Shown here: piece by piece, positions 1-7,121 of the stretch | Layout of the letters: each line of letters begins with the position of its first letter | Numbering within the stretch: position 1 is the first letter of the stretch | Source of the DNA: DATAMF01 sp964472565 | GTDB lineage: Bacteria; Chloroflexota; Anaerolineae; Aggregatilineales; Aggregatilineaceae | Direction: 5' to 3' | Length of the DNA stretch: 41,618 nt | NCBI GenBank assembly: GCA_964472565.1 | Contig: CAYYNB010000038.1 | Coordinates: 1 to 41,618 of the forward strand | Program-made: the position numbers and the translations under genes | Notes under the pieces: generated by a model | Told to the model about the DNA's origin: nothing | The model's input: the letters and a program-made list of their open reading frames with translations, nothing else | Database searches by the model: none

Positions 1-243
1 GTCACCGGGCAGGAAGCCTACGCCATGATGCAGCAGGATCGTTATAACCCGACCCAGGTACATGCTTTTGTGTGGACCAAGCGCCCGATCAACAATCTGC
101 TGATGGTGGCGCTGCGCGATTGGGCCGCGCGGCACAACTACGAGACGATTGTCACCTTCGCCTGGGACTATGTGATCCCCATGCTGGAAATCGACTTCGA
201 GACGGACGGCTACACGCAGCACCTGTACGAACGGGCGTTGTGA
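1..243 (+). CDS. C-terminal fragment of an unknown protein
   Basis: The reading frame is open from base 1 and stops at TGA 241-243, so only the last 80 codons are present and the start lies outside the window. The ATG pair at 25-30 is internal to the open frame and need not be a start. The fragment is soluble in character, with many aromatic residues (FVWTKRP, FAWDYVIP) and an acidic C-terminal part. I do not recognise the family and assign no function. It has the GC-rich codon use of most genes here, unlike the AT-rich gene that follows. Confidence 0.6.
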   Translation, partial: VTGQEAYAMMQQDRYNPTQVHAFVWTKRPINNLLMVALRDWAARHNYETIVTFAWDYVIPMLEIDFETDGYTQHLYERAL

Positions 244-317
244 GTTTTTATATCCCTAAGAATCAATATATAATAGTAATATAAACTCAGGTCCTTGTGG
301 ACCTGAATTGCTACTTC

Positions 318-346
318 TATATAAAAGAATATCAGAGGGGTAAATA
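318..346 (+). promoter_or_regulatory. Candidate promoter and ribosome binding site of the SH3-domain gene
   Basis: TATATA at 318-323 could be a -10 element, with TTGTGG at 296-301 as a weak -35 at a spacing of 16. A second candidate -10, TATAAT, is at 269-274. AGAGGGG at 333-339 is a good Shine-Dalgarno seven bases before the ATG at 347. A small hairpin (287-294 with 299-306, loop TTGT) lies between the two candidate -10 elements. The ribosome binding site is clear. Which promoter is used is a guess. Confidence 0.35.
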
Positions 347-1273
347 ATGAACGCAAGAAAATCATTAGTAATATTTACTACTTTCGCTATTTTGCTGCTC
401 ATTGCACCAATAGTTAATTCTCAGGAAAGTATACCCAAAACCATAGAATATACGGTCACCGCCGATACAGCTAACTTGCGTTCCGGCGCTGGGACAAACT
501 ATGCAGTTGTAGGAACTATTGTTAAAGGCGAAAGCATCTTGGTTTACGATGAAACTCCAGAAACCAGTGGATGGCTTCGAGTTTATCGTCCAGGTGAAGA
601 CGATGCTTTTATTGCAGACTTTCTGATAGAGCGTGCTCCAATGCGGTTTTATCCTATCAATCAGGAACCCATTTTAGTTGCGTCAGGAACAGGAACGAGC
701 ACAACAGAGATTTTTGATATACCTCAAGGTGCTTATCGCATTGATGCTACCGTTTCTGATCGGACATTTATTCTGGAAAGTGTTACTGTCGAAGGAGATT
801 GCCGAGATCGAACACTTTTTAATGAACTCAATTTCGATGTAACCCAGCTAAATGTCAGTGGACTTTTTATTTCTACTGGATGTTCTGTTATTTTCCAAAC
901 TGATAATGTAGATGGAAAATGGGAATTTGCCTTACGGGATATTTTGGATGCAGATGCCTTTGCAGAAACCCTAGTAATCATTGAAAATGGCACGACCATA
1001 GCAGGGACAGGCCGTACTCTGACAATGGCGACTCAGTTGCCAGAAGGAATCTGGACGATTTCTATCAAAGTGAATGATCAGGCCTTTATCCTCGTCCCCC
1101 AAATTCTGAAAGGAGAGTGTGAGGATAGTTCGTTGTTCAATGAGCTAAACTTTGATACCGAAGTCATCGAGGCTTCCACACTTTACCGAAGTGAAGAAGA
1201 AGGATGTTTCATTTTCTGGGAAACCGAGAATGTAGAGGGTAGTTGGGAAATCCTATTTGAGCAAATTAAATAA
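347..1273 (+). CDS. Exported bacterial SH3-domain protein with a duplicated C-terminal unit
   Basis: The 308-residue protein begins with a signal peptide (residues about 1-25, hydrophobic core IFTTFAILLLIAPIV). A bacterial SH3 domain follows at about 33-95, with the typical TANLRSGAGTNYAVVG segment. Such domains usually bind cell-wall or other extracellular ligands. The rest holds two related units of about 95 residues. Each carries a cysteine pair and the shared stretch LFNELNFD, followed by a (D/E)NV(D/E)G(K/S)WE motif. The cysteines may form a disulfide outside the cell. The start follows a strong Shine-Dalgarno. Codon use is clearly AT-rich compared with neighbours, which suggests recent acquisition. 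Export and the SH3 domain are well supported. The ligand and role are unknown. Confidence 0.85.
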   Translation: MNARKSLVIFTTFAILLLIAPIVNSQESIPKTIEYTVTADTANLRSGAGTNYAVVGTIVKGESILVYDETPETSGWLRVYRPGEDDAFIADFLIERAPMRFYPINQEPILVASGTGTSTTEIFDIPQGAYRIDATVSDRTFILESVTVEGDCRDRTLFNELNFDVTQLNVSGLFISTGCSVIFQTDNVDGKWEFALRDILDADAFAETLVIIENGTTIAGTGRTLTMATQLPEGIWTISIKVNDQAFILVPQILKGECEDSSLFNELNFDTEVIEASTLYRSEEEGCFIFWETENVEGSWEILFEQIK

Positions 1274-1506
1274 TCATATAGCTCAAGGAATACCCTGGAA
1301 AATACCAGAGCATAGCATTTTATTATTGCATGCAGATCTCCGCGATGTTTCCCCTACTGGGACTGTCCCGGCTGATCTATTTGAAAGCACCGTAGCATAG
1401 CCGAGTCATCAAACCGGATATGATCGCAGATAACGCCCCTCCACGCCAGAACAATCATGGTGTGACCAGTGCGGAAAAGTTGAAGCATCAGTTAGAAGGC
1501 CTCTAA
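1274..1506. other. Intergenic stretch with a possible gene remnant
   Basis: No convincing gene lies here. A short open frame on the plus strand runs from 1396 to the TAA at 1504-1506, with an ATG at 1420. It encodes 28 residues from that ATG, ending EKLKHQLEGL, and has no evident ribosome binding site. It could be the tail of a decayed gene, since it stops right before a terminator hairpin. The support is weak. Confidence 0.2.
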
Positions 1507-1545
1507 AGAAAACTTCCGCCTCGGCAGCATAGGCGGAAGTTTTCT
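1507..1545 (-). terminator. Rho-independent terminator, possibly bidirectional
   Basis: A perfect 15-bp stem (1507-1521 with 1531-1545) closes a 9-base loop. It sits six bases beyond the stop codon of the minus-strand propeller gene, which it probably terminates. The plus strand reads into a T-rich tract (CTTTTTATT) after the stem, so it may also stop transcription arriving from the SH3 gene. Confidence 0.8.
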
Positions 1546-1550
1546 GCTTT

Positions 1551-2675
1551 TTATTCCGGTCTGATCCGCCAGATAACAGGTCCCCACACGGGATCGATAT
1601 TCCGGTAGCGCCCGATTTCGATCTGCTGGCCGCCGGACTGGACAATGAACGCCTCTTCAAAATAGCCCGTCGCTGGATCTTTCACCTCGCGGCTAAAGAG
1701 CGCACGCTGACCATCACGCGCGATGCCGTAGGGATGAGCGCGCGTCTCCAGTTCGATAGGGGCAAGACGCGGCAGAGCCATCATCCAGACGCCATCGGAC
1801 TTAAAAAAGCTGGCCCCATCCGGCGCGGCGGCGCTGACCATTTCGGGCACGCCAGGCATCGCCTCAACTTCCCCGGTGCGCCAATCCATCCACAGACCTT
1901 TATCGATTTGATACGCGTCAAACAAATAATCTACGCCCTCGTACTCGATCCACGTCATCCAGAACCCGCTTGGCGCATCCTCGGCAAGCGGGTATTGGGT
2001 GATGAGACTGCCGGACGGATCGTAAAGGCGGAAGTCTTCGGGAGTAGAACCAGTGGTACCCGCTACGACAACAATGCCCGGACGGCCCCACTCCACGCTG
2101 TAGTAATCAATGCCCGCAACATCCTTCGTAAGCGGATAGGAGTCCAGGATGCGCGTGGTTTGGCTGGCAAAATCGTAGACCGCAATTTGAAGTGTGCCGC
2201 GCAGATTTTCATCGGTGGAAGTCAGCGTATCGACTTGCAGCTCGGCCCAGGCGATCTGCTGGCTGTCGGGCGACCAGGATGGTTCGCAGCGCAGGGTATA
2301 TTTGCCTGGAGCTTCCGGCCCATCAAACACCGCATCGGCAGGCTGATCAGCGATACGGAACGTCTGCCCGGTGACAATATCCAGCACCCAGATATTCATC
2401 GGGAACGAAAACCCGCCTGAACCACCCGTAATCGTTTCGAGCCATTCTTTGAAGACCGTTGCCCCGGAGAGGTAAGCGGCTCTAGTTCCGCCGGGGGAAA
2501 GCAGTGGGCGCTCATTCAGTCCCCAGGTCGTCATCTGGACCAGCGGTTGATTTTCCGCCTGCCATTCCCACAAATCGCCATCAATATTGAGAATGACCGG
2601 GTCAGAAGTGATCTGGGCAGCAGCAGGCGAAACAAACAGCAGAACCAGGGCAAGCATAACCGCAAGTTTCGACAT
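1551..2675 (-). CDS. Secreted TolB-like beta-propeller protein
   Basis: The 374-residue protein has a clear signal peptide ending near residue 21 (cleavage after SPAAA). The rest contains WD40-like/TolB propeller blades, with signature segments such as LLSPGGTRAAYLSG and SWSPDSQQIAWAEL followed by strand-rich repeats. Propellers of this kind usually act as protein-interaction platforms outside the membrane. The ATG is preceded by AGGAG. It starts 39 bases after the stop of the SLOG-domain gene upstream, and the two are probably one transcript ending in the hairpin at 1507-1545. No enzymatic motif is visible. Confidence 0.8.
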   Translation of the reverse strand: MSKLAVMLALVLLFVSPAAAQITSDPVILNIDGDLWEWQAENQPLVQMTTWGLNERPLLSPGGTRAAYLSGATVFKEWLETITGGSGGFSFPMNIWVLDIVTGQTFRIADQPADAVFDGPEAPGKYTLRCEPSWSPDSQQIAWAELQVDTLTSTDENLRGTLQIAVYDFASQTTRILDSYPLTKDVAGIDYYSVEWGRPGIVVVAGTTGSTPEDFRLYDPSGSLITQYPLAEDAPSGFWMTWIEYEGVDYLFDAYQIDKGLWMDWRTGEVEAMPGVPEMVSAAAPDGASFFKSDGVWMMALPRLAPIELETRAHPYGIARDGQRALFSREVKDPATGYFEEAFIVQSGGQQIEIGRYRNIDPVWGPVIWRIRPE

Positions 2676-2714
2676 CAGCAGGCATCTCCTATTGGGGCTT
2701 CGAAGACTGTGAGC

Positions 2715-3470
2715 CTACCGCAGCAGCCGCGCCAGCAATGCCGTAAAACCAGCCGGATCGTTCATATCTGCCACTTCAATATGGGCTTGAGGCGGCAGCG
2801 CGGCCCGGCGCTCGCTGGCCGGATCGGCCAGGTCGTCGGCGACACGCCCCGATCCTTTGACCGTCACCACCGTATTGCCCAGCCTGATATGGCGCTGCAC
2901 TTCTTTAAAAACGATCTCACCACCATTAATGATCAGAGCTAAACCGGGCTGTCCGGCGGCGCGCAGCAGGCTCACTAACAGATCAGATTCTATGCCAAAG
3001 TCACGGCCTTCGACCAAGATAAAATGCGAATGACCGGAATCAAGCGGGTAATGGTTGTCGTCAGGAGCCGGACCGCCGGGATAACTAATGGTGCCCGTCG
3101 GAGAAACACCCACCAAAGGATAAGTGCCGTTAACGGCGCGGCGAGCCTCACCCATCGCCGCCATCGCGCCGGAGGCTGTGCCGCCATCGAAGATTAGCAG
3201 CGGGTGCTGCTGCGCGAAAGAGGCAAGACCCTGAATCAAAAAGTGGCGCACCGTCTCCACCACAACCTCATCCATGCCGCCTGCGCCGCCATGCAGCACA
3301 ATCACACCACGATAGGGTGGCAGCCTGAGCGCCGCCAGCGCCTGATATGGAGAACCATTGGGCGGTACCTGGATTGCATAGGCAGTATGAGTCTCAAATG
3401 GAATGGATCGGCTGGGGATGGGAGATGGAGATCGAAATAACGACTGGAAAAACCGCTTCAGCACCATCAT
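2715..3470 (-). CDS. SLOG/LSDAT-type Rossmann-like protein
   Basis: The protein matches the prokaryotic LSDAT branch of the SLOG superfamily, related to the N-terminal sensor domain of TRPM channels. Glycine-rich nucleotide-binding motifs are visible: VLHGGAGG (residues 59-65), IFDGGTASG (93-101) and LVGVSPTGT (119-127). Known SLOG proteins bind or process nucleotide-derived ligands. No fused effector is present: there is a short basic N-terminus, then the 220-residue domain. I start at ATG 3470 because the AGGAGAG Shine-Dalgarno lies within the longer frame that opens with GTG at 3494, and that GTG would be only a few bases from the predicted transcript start. The propeller gene follows. Ligand unknown. 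Confidence 0.7.
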   Translation of the reverse strand: MMVLKRFFQSLFRSPSPIPSRSIPFETHTAYAIQVPPNGSPYQALAALRLPPYRGVIVLHGGAGGMDEVVVETVRHFLIQGLASFAQQHPLLIFDGGTASGAMAAMGEARRAVNGTYPLVGVSPTGTISYPGGPAPDDNHYPLDSGHSHFILVEGRDFGIESDLLVSLLRAAGQPGLALIINGGEIVFKEVQRHIRLGNTVVTVKGSGRVADDLADPASERRAALPPQAHIEVADMNDPAGFTALLARLLR

Positions 3471-3505
3471 GTTATGTTCTCTCCTCGTGGACACAGTCCT
3501 ACCCT

Positions 3506-3542
3506 ATTATATCTTCAACCGAACGCATTCGCGCATTATAAT
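3506..3542. promoter_or_regulatory. Divergent -10 elements between the SLOG and BON genes
   Basis: A perfect TATAAT lies on the plus strand at 3537-3542, with a weak -35 TTCAAC at 3514-3519 (spacing 17), 32 bases before the BON gene start. A perfect TATAAT also lies on the minus strand at 3511-3506, 36 bases before the SLOG gene start, with no good -35. The two promoters would face apart within 40 bp and could be co-regulated. Confidence 0.55.
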
Positions 3543-3573
3543 AGCTGCAACCTAACAGCCGGAGGAAACTCGG

Positions 3574-4281
3574 ATGAGCGAACAACAGGATCAACTCTTT
3601 CTACGGCAGCAACTGGAGCAGCTTGAGATTAAATTAGCCCGGCTGCAAAATGCCCGTGAAAGCAGCGACGGCGAACTGGAAGCCAAAACAATGGACGCCA
3701 GTCTGAACGCGGCCCACCAGCAGTACCAACTGCTCCAAGACTTGTTGGCGCAGCAGCAGGCTGACAACGCCCCCGAACTGGACACCGTGATTGAGCAGCA
3801 GATCAGAAGCGTGAAACGGACGCTTGAGCAGGCATCGCAGGGGTGGCACAAAGGTAAAGGCGTCCCGGAGGCGTATTGGGAGGCCCAGCACCAGCAGGCG
3901 TTTTTGATCGAACTGCGCCAGGAATATCACCAACGGAATGATCCGGCAGCGCCGGTGATCGAAAAAAACAACCCGGATGACCTATCACCGGGTAATCCCT
4001 GGGATGTCTCGCAGCGTAGTTCCGGCCATGTGACCGCTGATGATATTCTGGATCGCATCAAGCCGATTCTGCATAACAAAGGACTGCCGCCGGATCATCT
4101 GCATGTGGTGGTGGAACACGAACGAACGGTGGCACTCACGGGGATTGTCCATGATCAGGCCGATTTGGAACGGATAAGCCAGGCGATACTGGCCATAGAG
4201 GGGGTTGTGGAAGTGCTGACGGATGTCGAGACAGTGAATGCAGAAGACTGTCCAATCTGCCGATCCGCTGGCCCGGTGTAA
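3574..4281 (+). CDS. BON-domain protein with coiled-coil N-terminus
   Basis: Residues 1-115 are rich in Gln, Leu and Glu with heptad-like spacing and probably form a coiled coil. After a charged linker, residues about 155-225 match a BON domain, with the pattern TVALTGIVHDQADLERI and a closing VVEVLTDVETV. BON domains typically bind membranes or phospholipids and occur in osmotic-shock proteins. There is no signal peptide, so it is probably cytoplasmic. The C-terminus carries a CPIC pair (DCPICRSAG) that could bind metal. GGAGGAAA precedes the ATG. It stands alone, and infC has its own promoter downstream. Confidence 0.75.
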   Translation: MSEQQDQLFLRQQLEQLEIKLARLQNARESSDGELEAKTMDASLNAAHQQYQLLQDLLAQQQADNAPELDTVIEQQIRSVKRTLEQASQGWHKGKGVPEAYWEAQHQQAFLIELRQEYHQRNDPAAPVIEKNNPDDLSPGNPWDVSQRSSGHVTADDILDRIKPILHNKGLPPDHLHVVVEHERTVALTGIVHDQADLERISQAILAIEGVVEVLTDVETVNAEDCPICRSAGPV

Positions 4282-4320
4282 AGGCCCAGCCGAGGTTCCC
4301 TCAAAAACAGGCGCTCACGG

Positions 4321-4349
4321 TTGACGAATCACAGGCTCTATGCTACACT
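4321..4349 (+). promoter_or_regulatory. Promoter of the infC-rpmI-rplT operon
   Basis: TTGACG at 4321-4326 and TACACT at 4344-4349 are spaced 17 bp, with an extended TG motif (TGC) directly before the -10. This is the best sigma-70-type promoter in the window. Transcription would begin near 4356, leaving a leader of about 35 bases before the proposed infC start at 4391. That is too short for a large L20-responsive leader upstream of infC. Confidence 0.75.
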
Positions 4350-4390
4350 GCACATCCAAAATAGGATAAACACGGAAAGGATAACCGGCT

Positions 4391-4915
4391 ATCAGCACTG
4401 GGGACTATCGGATCAATAATCAAATACGCGCCCGTGAGGTCCGTTTAATTACGGATACCAACGAAAACATCGGCGTGGTGTCGATTCAAAAGGCGTTGCA
4501 GCTTGCGGCTGAGCGCGAATTGGACTTAGTCGAGGTTGCGCCCACTGCCGAACCTCCGGTCTGCCGGATTATGGACTTCGGTAAGTTTATGTATGAGCGC
4601 GCGAAAAAAGAACGCGAAGCGCGCAAAATGCAGAAAACGATTGAAGTGAAAGAAATCCGGTTACGTCCCAAGACCGATGATCATCACCGGTCGTTCAAAG
4701 TGCGCGATGCTCGGCGTTGGATCGAAGAGGGTATGAAGGTCAAAGTTCGTATCCGCTTCCGAGGACGTGAGATTACCTATCCTGAAATTGCGCGTGAGAT
4801 GCTGCTGGAAGTGGCAGAAGAACTCAACGACGTGGCGATTGTTGAGCAAGCGCCCAATATGGAAGGCCGGACCATGTTGATGGTTTTGGCCCCGAACACT
4901 GAAAAAAAGAAATAA
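4391..4915 (+). CDS. infC: Translation initiation factor IF-3, probable AUC start
   Basis: IF-3 binds the 30S subunit, blocks premature 50S joining and rejects wrong start codons. The frame encodes the N-terminal domain (RINNQIRAREVRLI, then LDLVEVAP and PPVCRIMDFGKF), the linker helix and the C-terminal domain (VKEIRLRPKT, VKVRIRFRGRE). The first ATG/GTG/TTG codon in frame is GTG 4475, which would delete the conserved RAREVRLI segment. An in-frame TAA at 4382-4384 bounds the frame upstream. Between them the only well-placed candidate is ATC 4391, ten bases after GGAAAGG (4374-4380), giving 174 residues with the N-terminus STGDYRINNQ. IF-3 genes are known to use AUU/AUC/AUA starts for autoregulation. 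Confidence 0.93.
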   Translation: MSTGDYRINNQIRAREVRLITDTNENIGVVSIQKALQLAAERELDLVEVAPTAEPPVCRIMDFGKFMYERAKKEREARKMQKTIEVKEIRLRPKTDDHHRSFKVRDARRWIEEGMKVKVRIRFRGREITYPEIAREMLLEVAEELNDVAIVEQAPNMEGRTMLMVLAPNTEKKK

Positions 4916-4961
4916 TCGTTCGCCGGTTTCCGACGAAAATCATTTTGGGAAAGTCCGAATT

Positions 4962-4983
4962 ACGCCGCACGCCTGTGCGGTGT
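4962..4983 (+). promoter_or_regulatory. Hairpin before rpmI, candidate translational operator
   Basis: A 9-bp stem (4962-4970 with 4975-4983, one G-U pair, loop GCCT) lies between infC and the rpmI Shine-Dalgarno AGGGAG at 4995-5000. In several bacteria L20 represses this operon by binding structured RNA near rpmI or infC. The position fits such a site. No run of T follows, so a terminator is unlikely. The regulatory role is inferred from position only. Confidence 0.35.
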
Positions 4984-5008
4984 TCATTGTCTTTAGGGAG
5001 TATGGTTC

Positions 5009-5254
5009 GTGGCTAAGAAGCAGAAAAAATACAAGCTCAAGACCTATAAAGCGGCAGCCAAGCGCTTCCGCGTGACCGGCACGGGCAAAGTGATGCGCAG
5101 CAAGGGCGGCAAAAGCCACTTGCGCCGCCGGAAATCGGCACGCGTGAAGGGCCAACTGGACGAAATGCATGCGATGGTCAGCCCCGCGCAGGCTCGTAAA
5201 GTGCGCCGTTTGGCTCCGTATCTGAGCCGCTACAAGCAGAATCCTCCGGCCTAA
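5009..5254 (+). CDS. rpmI: 50S ribosomal protein L35
   Basis: This is a small, highly basic protein of the large ribosomal subunit. It opens AKKQKKYKLKTYKAAAKRFRVTGTGKV, close to the usual L35 start, and contains the conserved GGKSHLRRRKS region. It starts at GTG 5009, nine bases after AGGGAG. At 81 residues it is longer than the usual L35 of about 65; the extra residues form a basic tail ending RYKQNPPA. It lies between infC and rplT, the standard order. Confidence 0.95.
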   Translation: MAKKQKKYKLKTYKAAAKRFRVTGTGKVMRSKGGKSHLRRRKSARVKGQLDEMHAMVSPAQARKVRRLAPYLSRYKQNPPA

Positions 5255-5292
5255 CGGACGGAGTTCAAGGACATAATTGAAGGAGCATTAGC

Positions 5293-5640
5293 ATGACTCG
5301 CGTTAAAGCAGGAACCGTGACGCGCGCGCGGCACAACAAAATTCTGAAGATGACCAAAGGCCAGTGGGGGACAAAACACCGTCTTTTCCGCCGCGCCAAT
5401 GAAGCCATGATGAAAAGCCAGTGGTATGCTTACCGGGACCGCCGCAACCGCCGCCGCGATTTGCGCCGCTTGTGGATCGCCCGTATTAATGCCGCTGCCC
5501 GTCTGAACGGCCTGTCCTACAGCCGTTTGATGCACGGTCTTAAGATCGCCAATGTCGAACTGGATCGCAAGGTGCTGGCCGATATTGCTGTGCGTGACAG
5601 CGCAACATTTGCATCGCTGGTCGCGGTGGCGAAGGCCTAA
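5293..5640 (+). CDS. rplT: 50S ribosomal protein L20
   Basis: The 115-residue basic protein binds 23S rRNA early in large-subunit assembly and often represses its own operon. Conserved L20 segments are visible: TRVKAGTVTRARHNKILK at the start, the arginine-rich YRDRRNRRRDLRRLWIARINAA helix, and GLSYSRLMHGLKIANVELDRKVLADIAV. The length matches the family. GAAGGAG precedes the ATG. The gene ends the operon, and a terminator follows 30 bases after the stop. Confidence 0.97.
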   Translation: MTRVKAGTVTRARHNKILKMTKGQWGTKHRLFRRANEAMMKSQWYAYRDRRNRRRDLRRLWIARINAAARLNGLSYSRLMHGLKIANVELDRKVLADIAVRDSATFASLVAVAKA

Positions 5641-5665
5641 CGGCGCACATCCTGAATTCATCGAC

Positions 5666-5696
5666 GAAGACCGGCAGCAAGCCACCGCCGGTTTTT
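5666..5696 (+). terminator. Terminator of the infC-rpmI-rplT operon
   Basis: ACCGGC (5670-5675) pairs with GCCGGT (5687-5692), with A-U/G-U extension outward to 5666 and 5696 and an 11-base loop. The 3' arm merges into a T run (5692-5696), and more T residues follow at 5701-5705. Confidence 0.75.
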
Positions 5697-5719
5697 CGTG
5701 TTTTTAGGACCGGAATGAT

Positions 5720-6274
5720 ATGAGCCACGTTTATCCAATCGAACGGGCGGTGTTCACCTATCGCCTACCCTTTCGCGCGCTGTCGCCCGCAGCACTGATG
5801 TGGTGTATCGTGGGCGGCGCAGCGGTTGGTGTGGGTGGGGCGGTTGCCGCAGCCATAGCCGAGATTGATCAGGCTGCCTTCGGCGCGGTGTTCGCCGCAG
5901 GCACGGTGATCAGCGCGGCGCTGTTGTATGGCTGGTATTGGCGAAGCGGACAGCGGCGCATGCTGCGTCTGGCGTTTGAACAAGGGCGGCTGATCGTCCG
6001 GCGGCCTGACACGTCACACATCATCCGGTTCCGCTATTTTGATCTGATCGCGTTTCGCGTGGTGCCGCTGCTCAAAGGCTGTGCGCTGTACCTGGATACC
6101 GAAAGCCAGGGCGAGATCATGCTGGTGGTGGTGGCGAAAAGCTGTGCATTGGCAACACTCGAAGCGTTTGCCGATGAGGTGCAAAGTTATCTGGACAGGG
6201 TACAGGCCGCGCAAGAAGCGCCGCTAGAAGTGATTGAGGAATTTGATGGACCTGATCAGCAGCTCGCAGAATGA
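5720..6274 (+). CDS. Two-TM membrane protein with a cytoplasmic PH-like domain
   Basis: The 184-residue protein has two hydrophobic helices at about residues 24-47 and 51-72, separated by a short acidic loop. A C-terminal domain of about 100 residues follows, predicted to be cytoplasmic, beginning with a basic stretch (SGQRRMLRLAFEQGRLIVRRP). This layout resembles small membrane proteins with a bacterial PH/YcxB-like domain, but I cannot confirm the family. Its last 29 bases overlap the methyltransferase gene, so the two are probably co-translated. Function unknown. Confidence 0.6.
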   Translation: MSHVYPIERAVFTYRLPFRALSPAALMWCIVGGAAVGVGGAVAAAIAEIDQAAFGAVFAAGTVISAALLYGWYWRSGQRRMLRLAFEQGRLIVRRPDTSHIIRFRYFDLIAFRVVPLLKGCALYLDTESQGEIMLVVVAKSCALATLEAFADEVQSYLDRVQAAQEAPLEVIEEFDGPDQQLAE

Positions 6275-7016
6275 TCGTTTTAAGCTGGTTCGCCTGCTGC
6301 AAAGCCAGGCCAAAGCGCGGCGCAAAAACCAACAGATCGTGCTGGAAGGGCTGCGGCTGATCCGCGATGCGCTGGAGAACGGCTCCACGCCGGAATTTAT
6401 GCTGTTCCAGGAAGATGCCGAAGCGCCTATCCAGGAACTGATCACGACGCTGCAAGGTGAACGGATCAAGTGCTTTCCGGTGACGGCTGATCTGATGCAC
6501 GAAATGGCCGATACGGAAACGCCGCAAGGGATTCTGGGGGTGTTTCCGATGCCCAACAAAACAATCCCTGAAACGCTCAAGCTGGTAGTGGTGGCGGACG
6601 GATGGCGCGATCCGGGCAACCTGGGGACGCTGATCCGTACAGCGGCAGCGGCGGGTGTGGATTTGGTCGCGCTGACACCGGGCACCGTTGATCCGTATAA
6701 TCCGAAAACGCTGCGCGGCGGGATGGGCGGACAGTATCGCGTGGCGATCCGGTCGATGGATTGGTCGCAGATCGCGGAGCACCTGGGACATCTGACCTTT
6801 TATCTGGCCGACGCCAGCGGCGAAGTTGTCTATATGGACGCAGACTGGACGCAGCCCTGCGCGATTGTCGTTGGCGGCGAAGCCCATGGATTTTCACGCA
6901 CTGAACACCACCTTCCTCATCAAGTTATTCGGATTCCGATGGCCGCCGGAGCGGAATCGCTGAATGCTGCCGTCGCCGCAAGCATACTGATTTATGAGGC
7001 GCGACGAACTCGCTAA
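6246..7016 (+). CDS. TrmH/SpoU-family RNA 2'-O-methyltransferase
   Basis: The 256-residue enzyme should transfer a methyl group from S-adenosylmethionine to a ribose 2'-OH in tRNA or rRNA. It has an N-terminal substrate-binding domain (KARRKNQQIVLEGLRLIRDAL) followed by the SPOUT knot. The three SpoU motifs are visible: DPGNLGTLIRTAAAAG, IVVGGEAHGFS and IPMAAGAESLNAAVAASI. A TTG at 6234 would extend it by four codons, but the GAGG at 6236-6239 lies six bases before ATG 6246, so I choose the ATG. The RlmB/TsnR-like architecture suggests rRNA as target, but the target base cannot be read from sequence. Confidence 0.9.
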   Translation: MDLISSSQNDRFKLVRLLQSQAKARRKNQQIVLEGLRLIRDALENGSTPEFMLFQEDAEAPIQELITTLQGERIKCFPVTADLMHEMADTETPQGILGVFPMPNKTIPETLKLVVVADGWRDPGNLGTLIRTAAAAGVDLVALTPGTVDPYNPKTLRGGMGGQYRVAIRSMDWSQIAEHLGHLTFYLADASGEVVYMDADWTQPCAIVVGGEAHGFSRTEHHLPHQVIRIPMAAGAESLNAAVAASILIYEARRTR

Positions 7017-7041
7017 ACATCCCTTACAAAATTCACGAAAG

Positions 7042-7055
7042 TTTCAGCGCTGAAA
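7042..7055. promoter_or_regulatory. Perfect 14-bp palindrome upstream of the TPR gene pair
   Basis: TTTCAGCGCTGAAA is a perfect palindrome. Its centre lies about 35 bp before the -10 candidate TATACT (7081-7086), roughly position -45 relative to the likely transcript start. That is where a dimeric activator often binds. No good -35 hexamer exists at the normal spacing, which fits a promoter needing an activator. The regulator is unknown. Confidence 0.4.
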
Positions 7056-7080
7056 TCAAGCAGAATTTTGGGTCTGCCAT

Positions 7081-7086
7081 TATACT
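7081..7086 (+). promoter_or_regulatory. Candidate -10 element of the TPR gene pair
   Basis: TATACT differs from the consensus -10 at one base and lies 35 bases before the ATG at 7122. No recognisable -35 is present 16-18 bp upstream. GAAAGG at 7105-7110 is the likely Shine-Dalgarno. Confidence 0.45.
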
Positions 7087-7121
7087 GAGACTCAATAGTT
7101 GGCTGAAAGGTACATTGATTT

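Noticed and set aside
287..306. Terminator hairpin after the first partial gene
   Set aside because: The stem is short (8 bp) with no T run, and it lies between candidate promoter elements of the next gene.
1396..1506. Small gene ending EKLKHQLEGL
   Set aside because: No ribosome binding site, no known family and only 28 residues from the ATG. Recorded as a possible remnant only.
4475..4477. GTG as the start of infC
   Set aside because: It would remove the conserved RAREVRLI segment, and the AUC at 4391 has a good Shine-Dalgarno.
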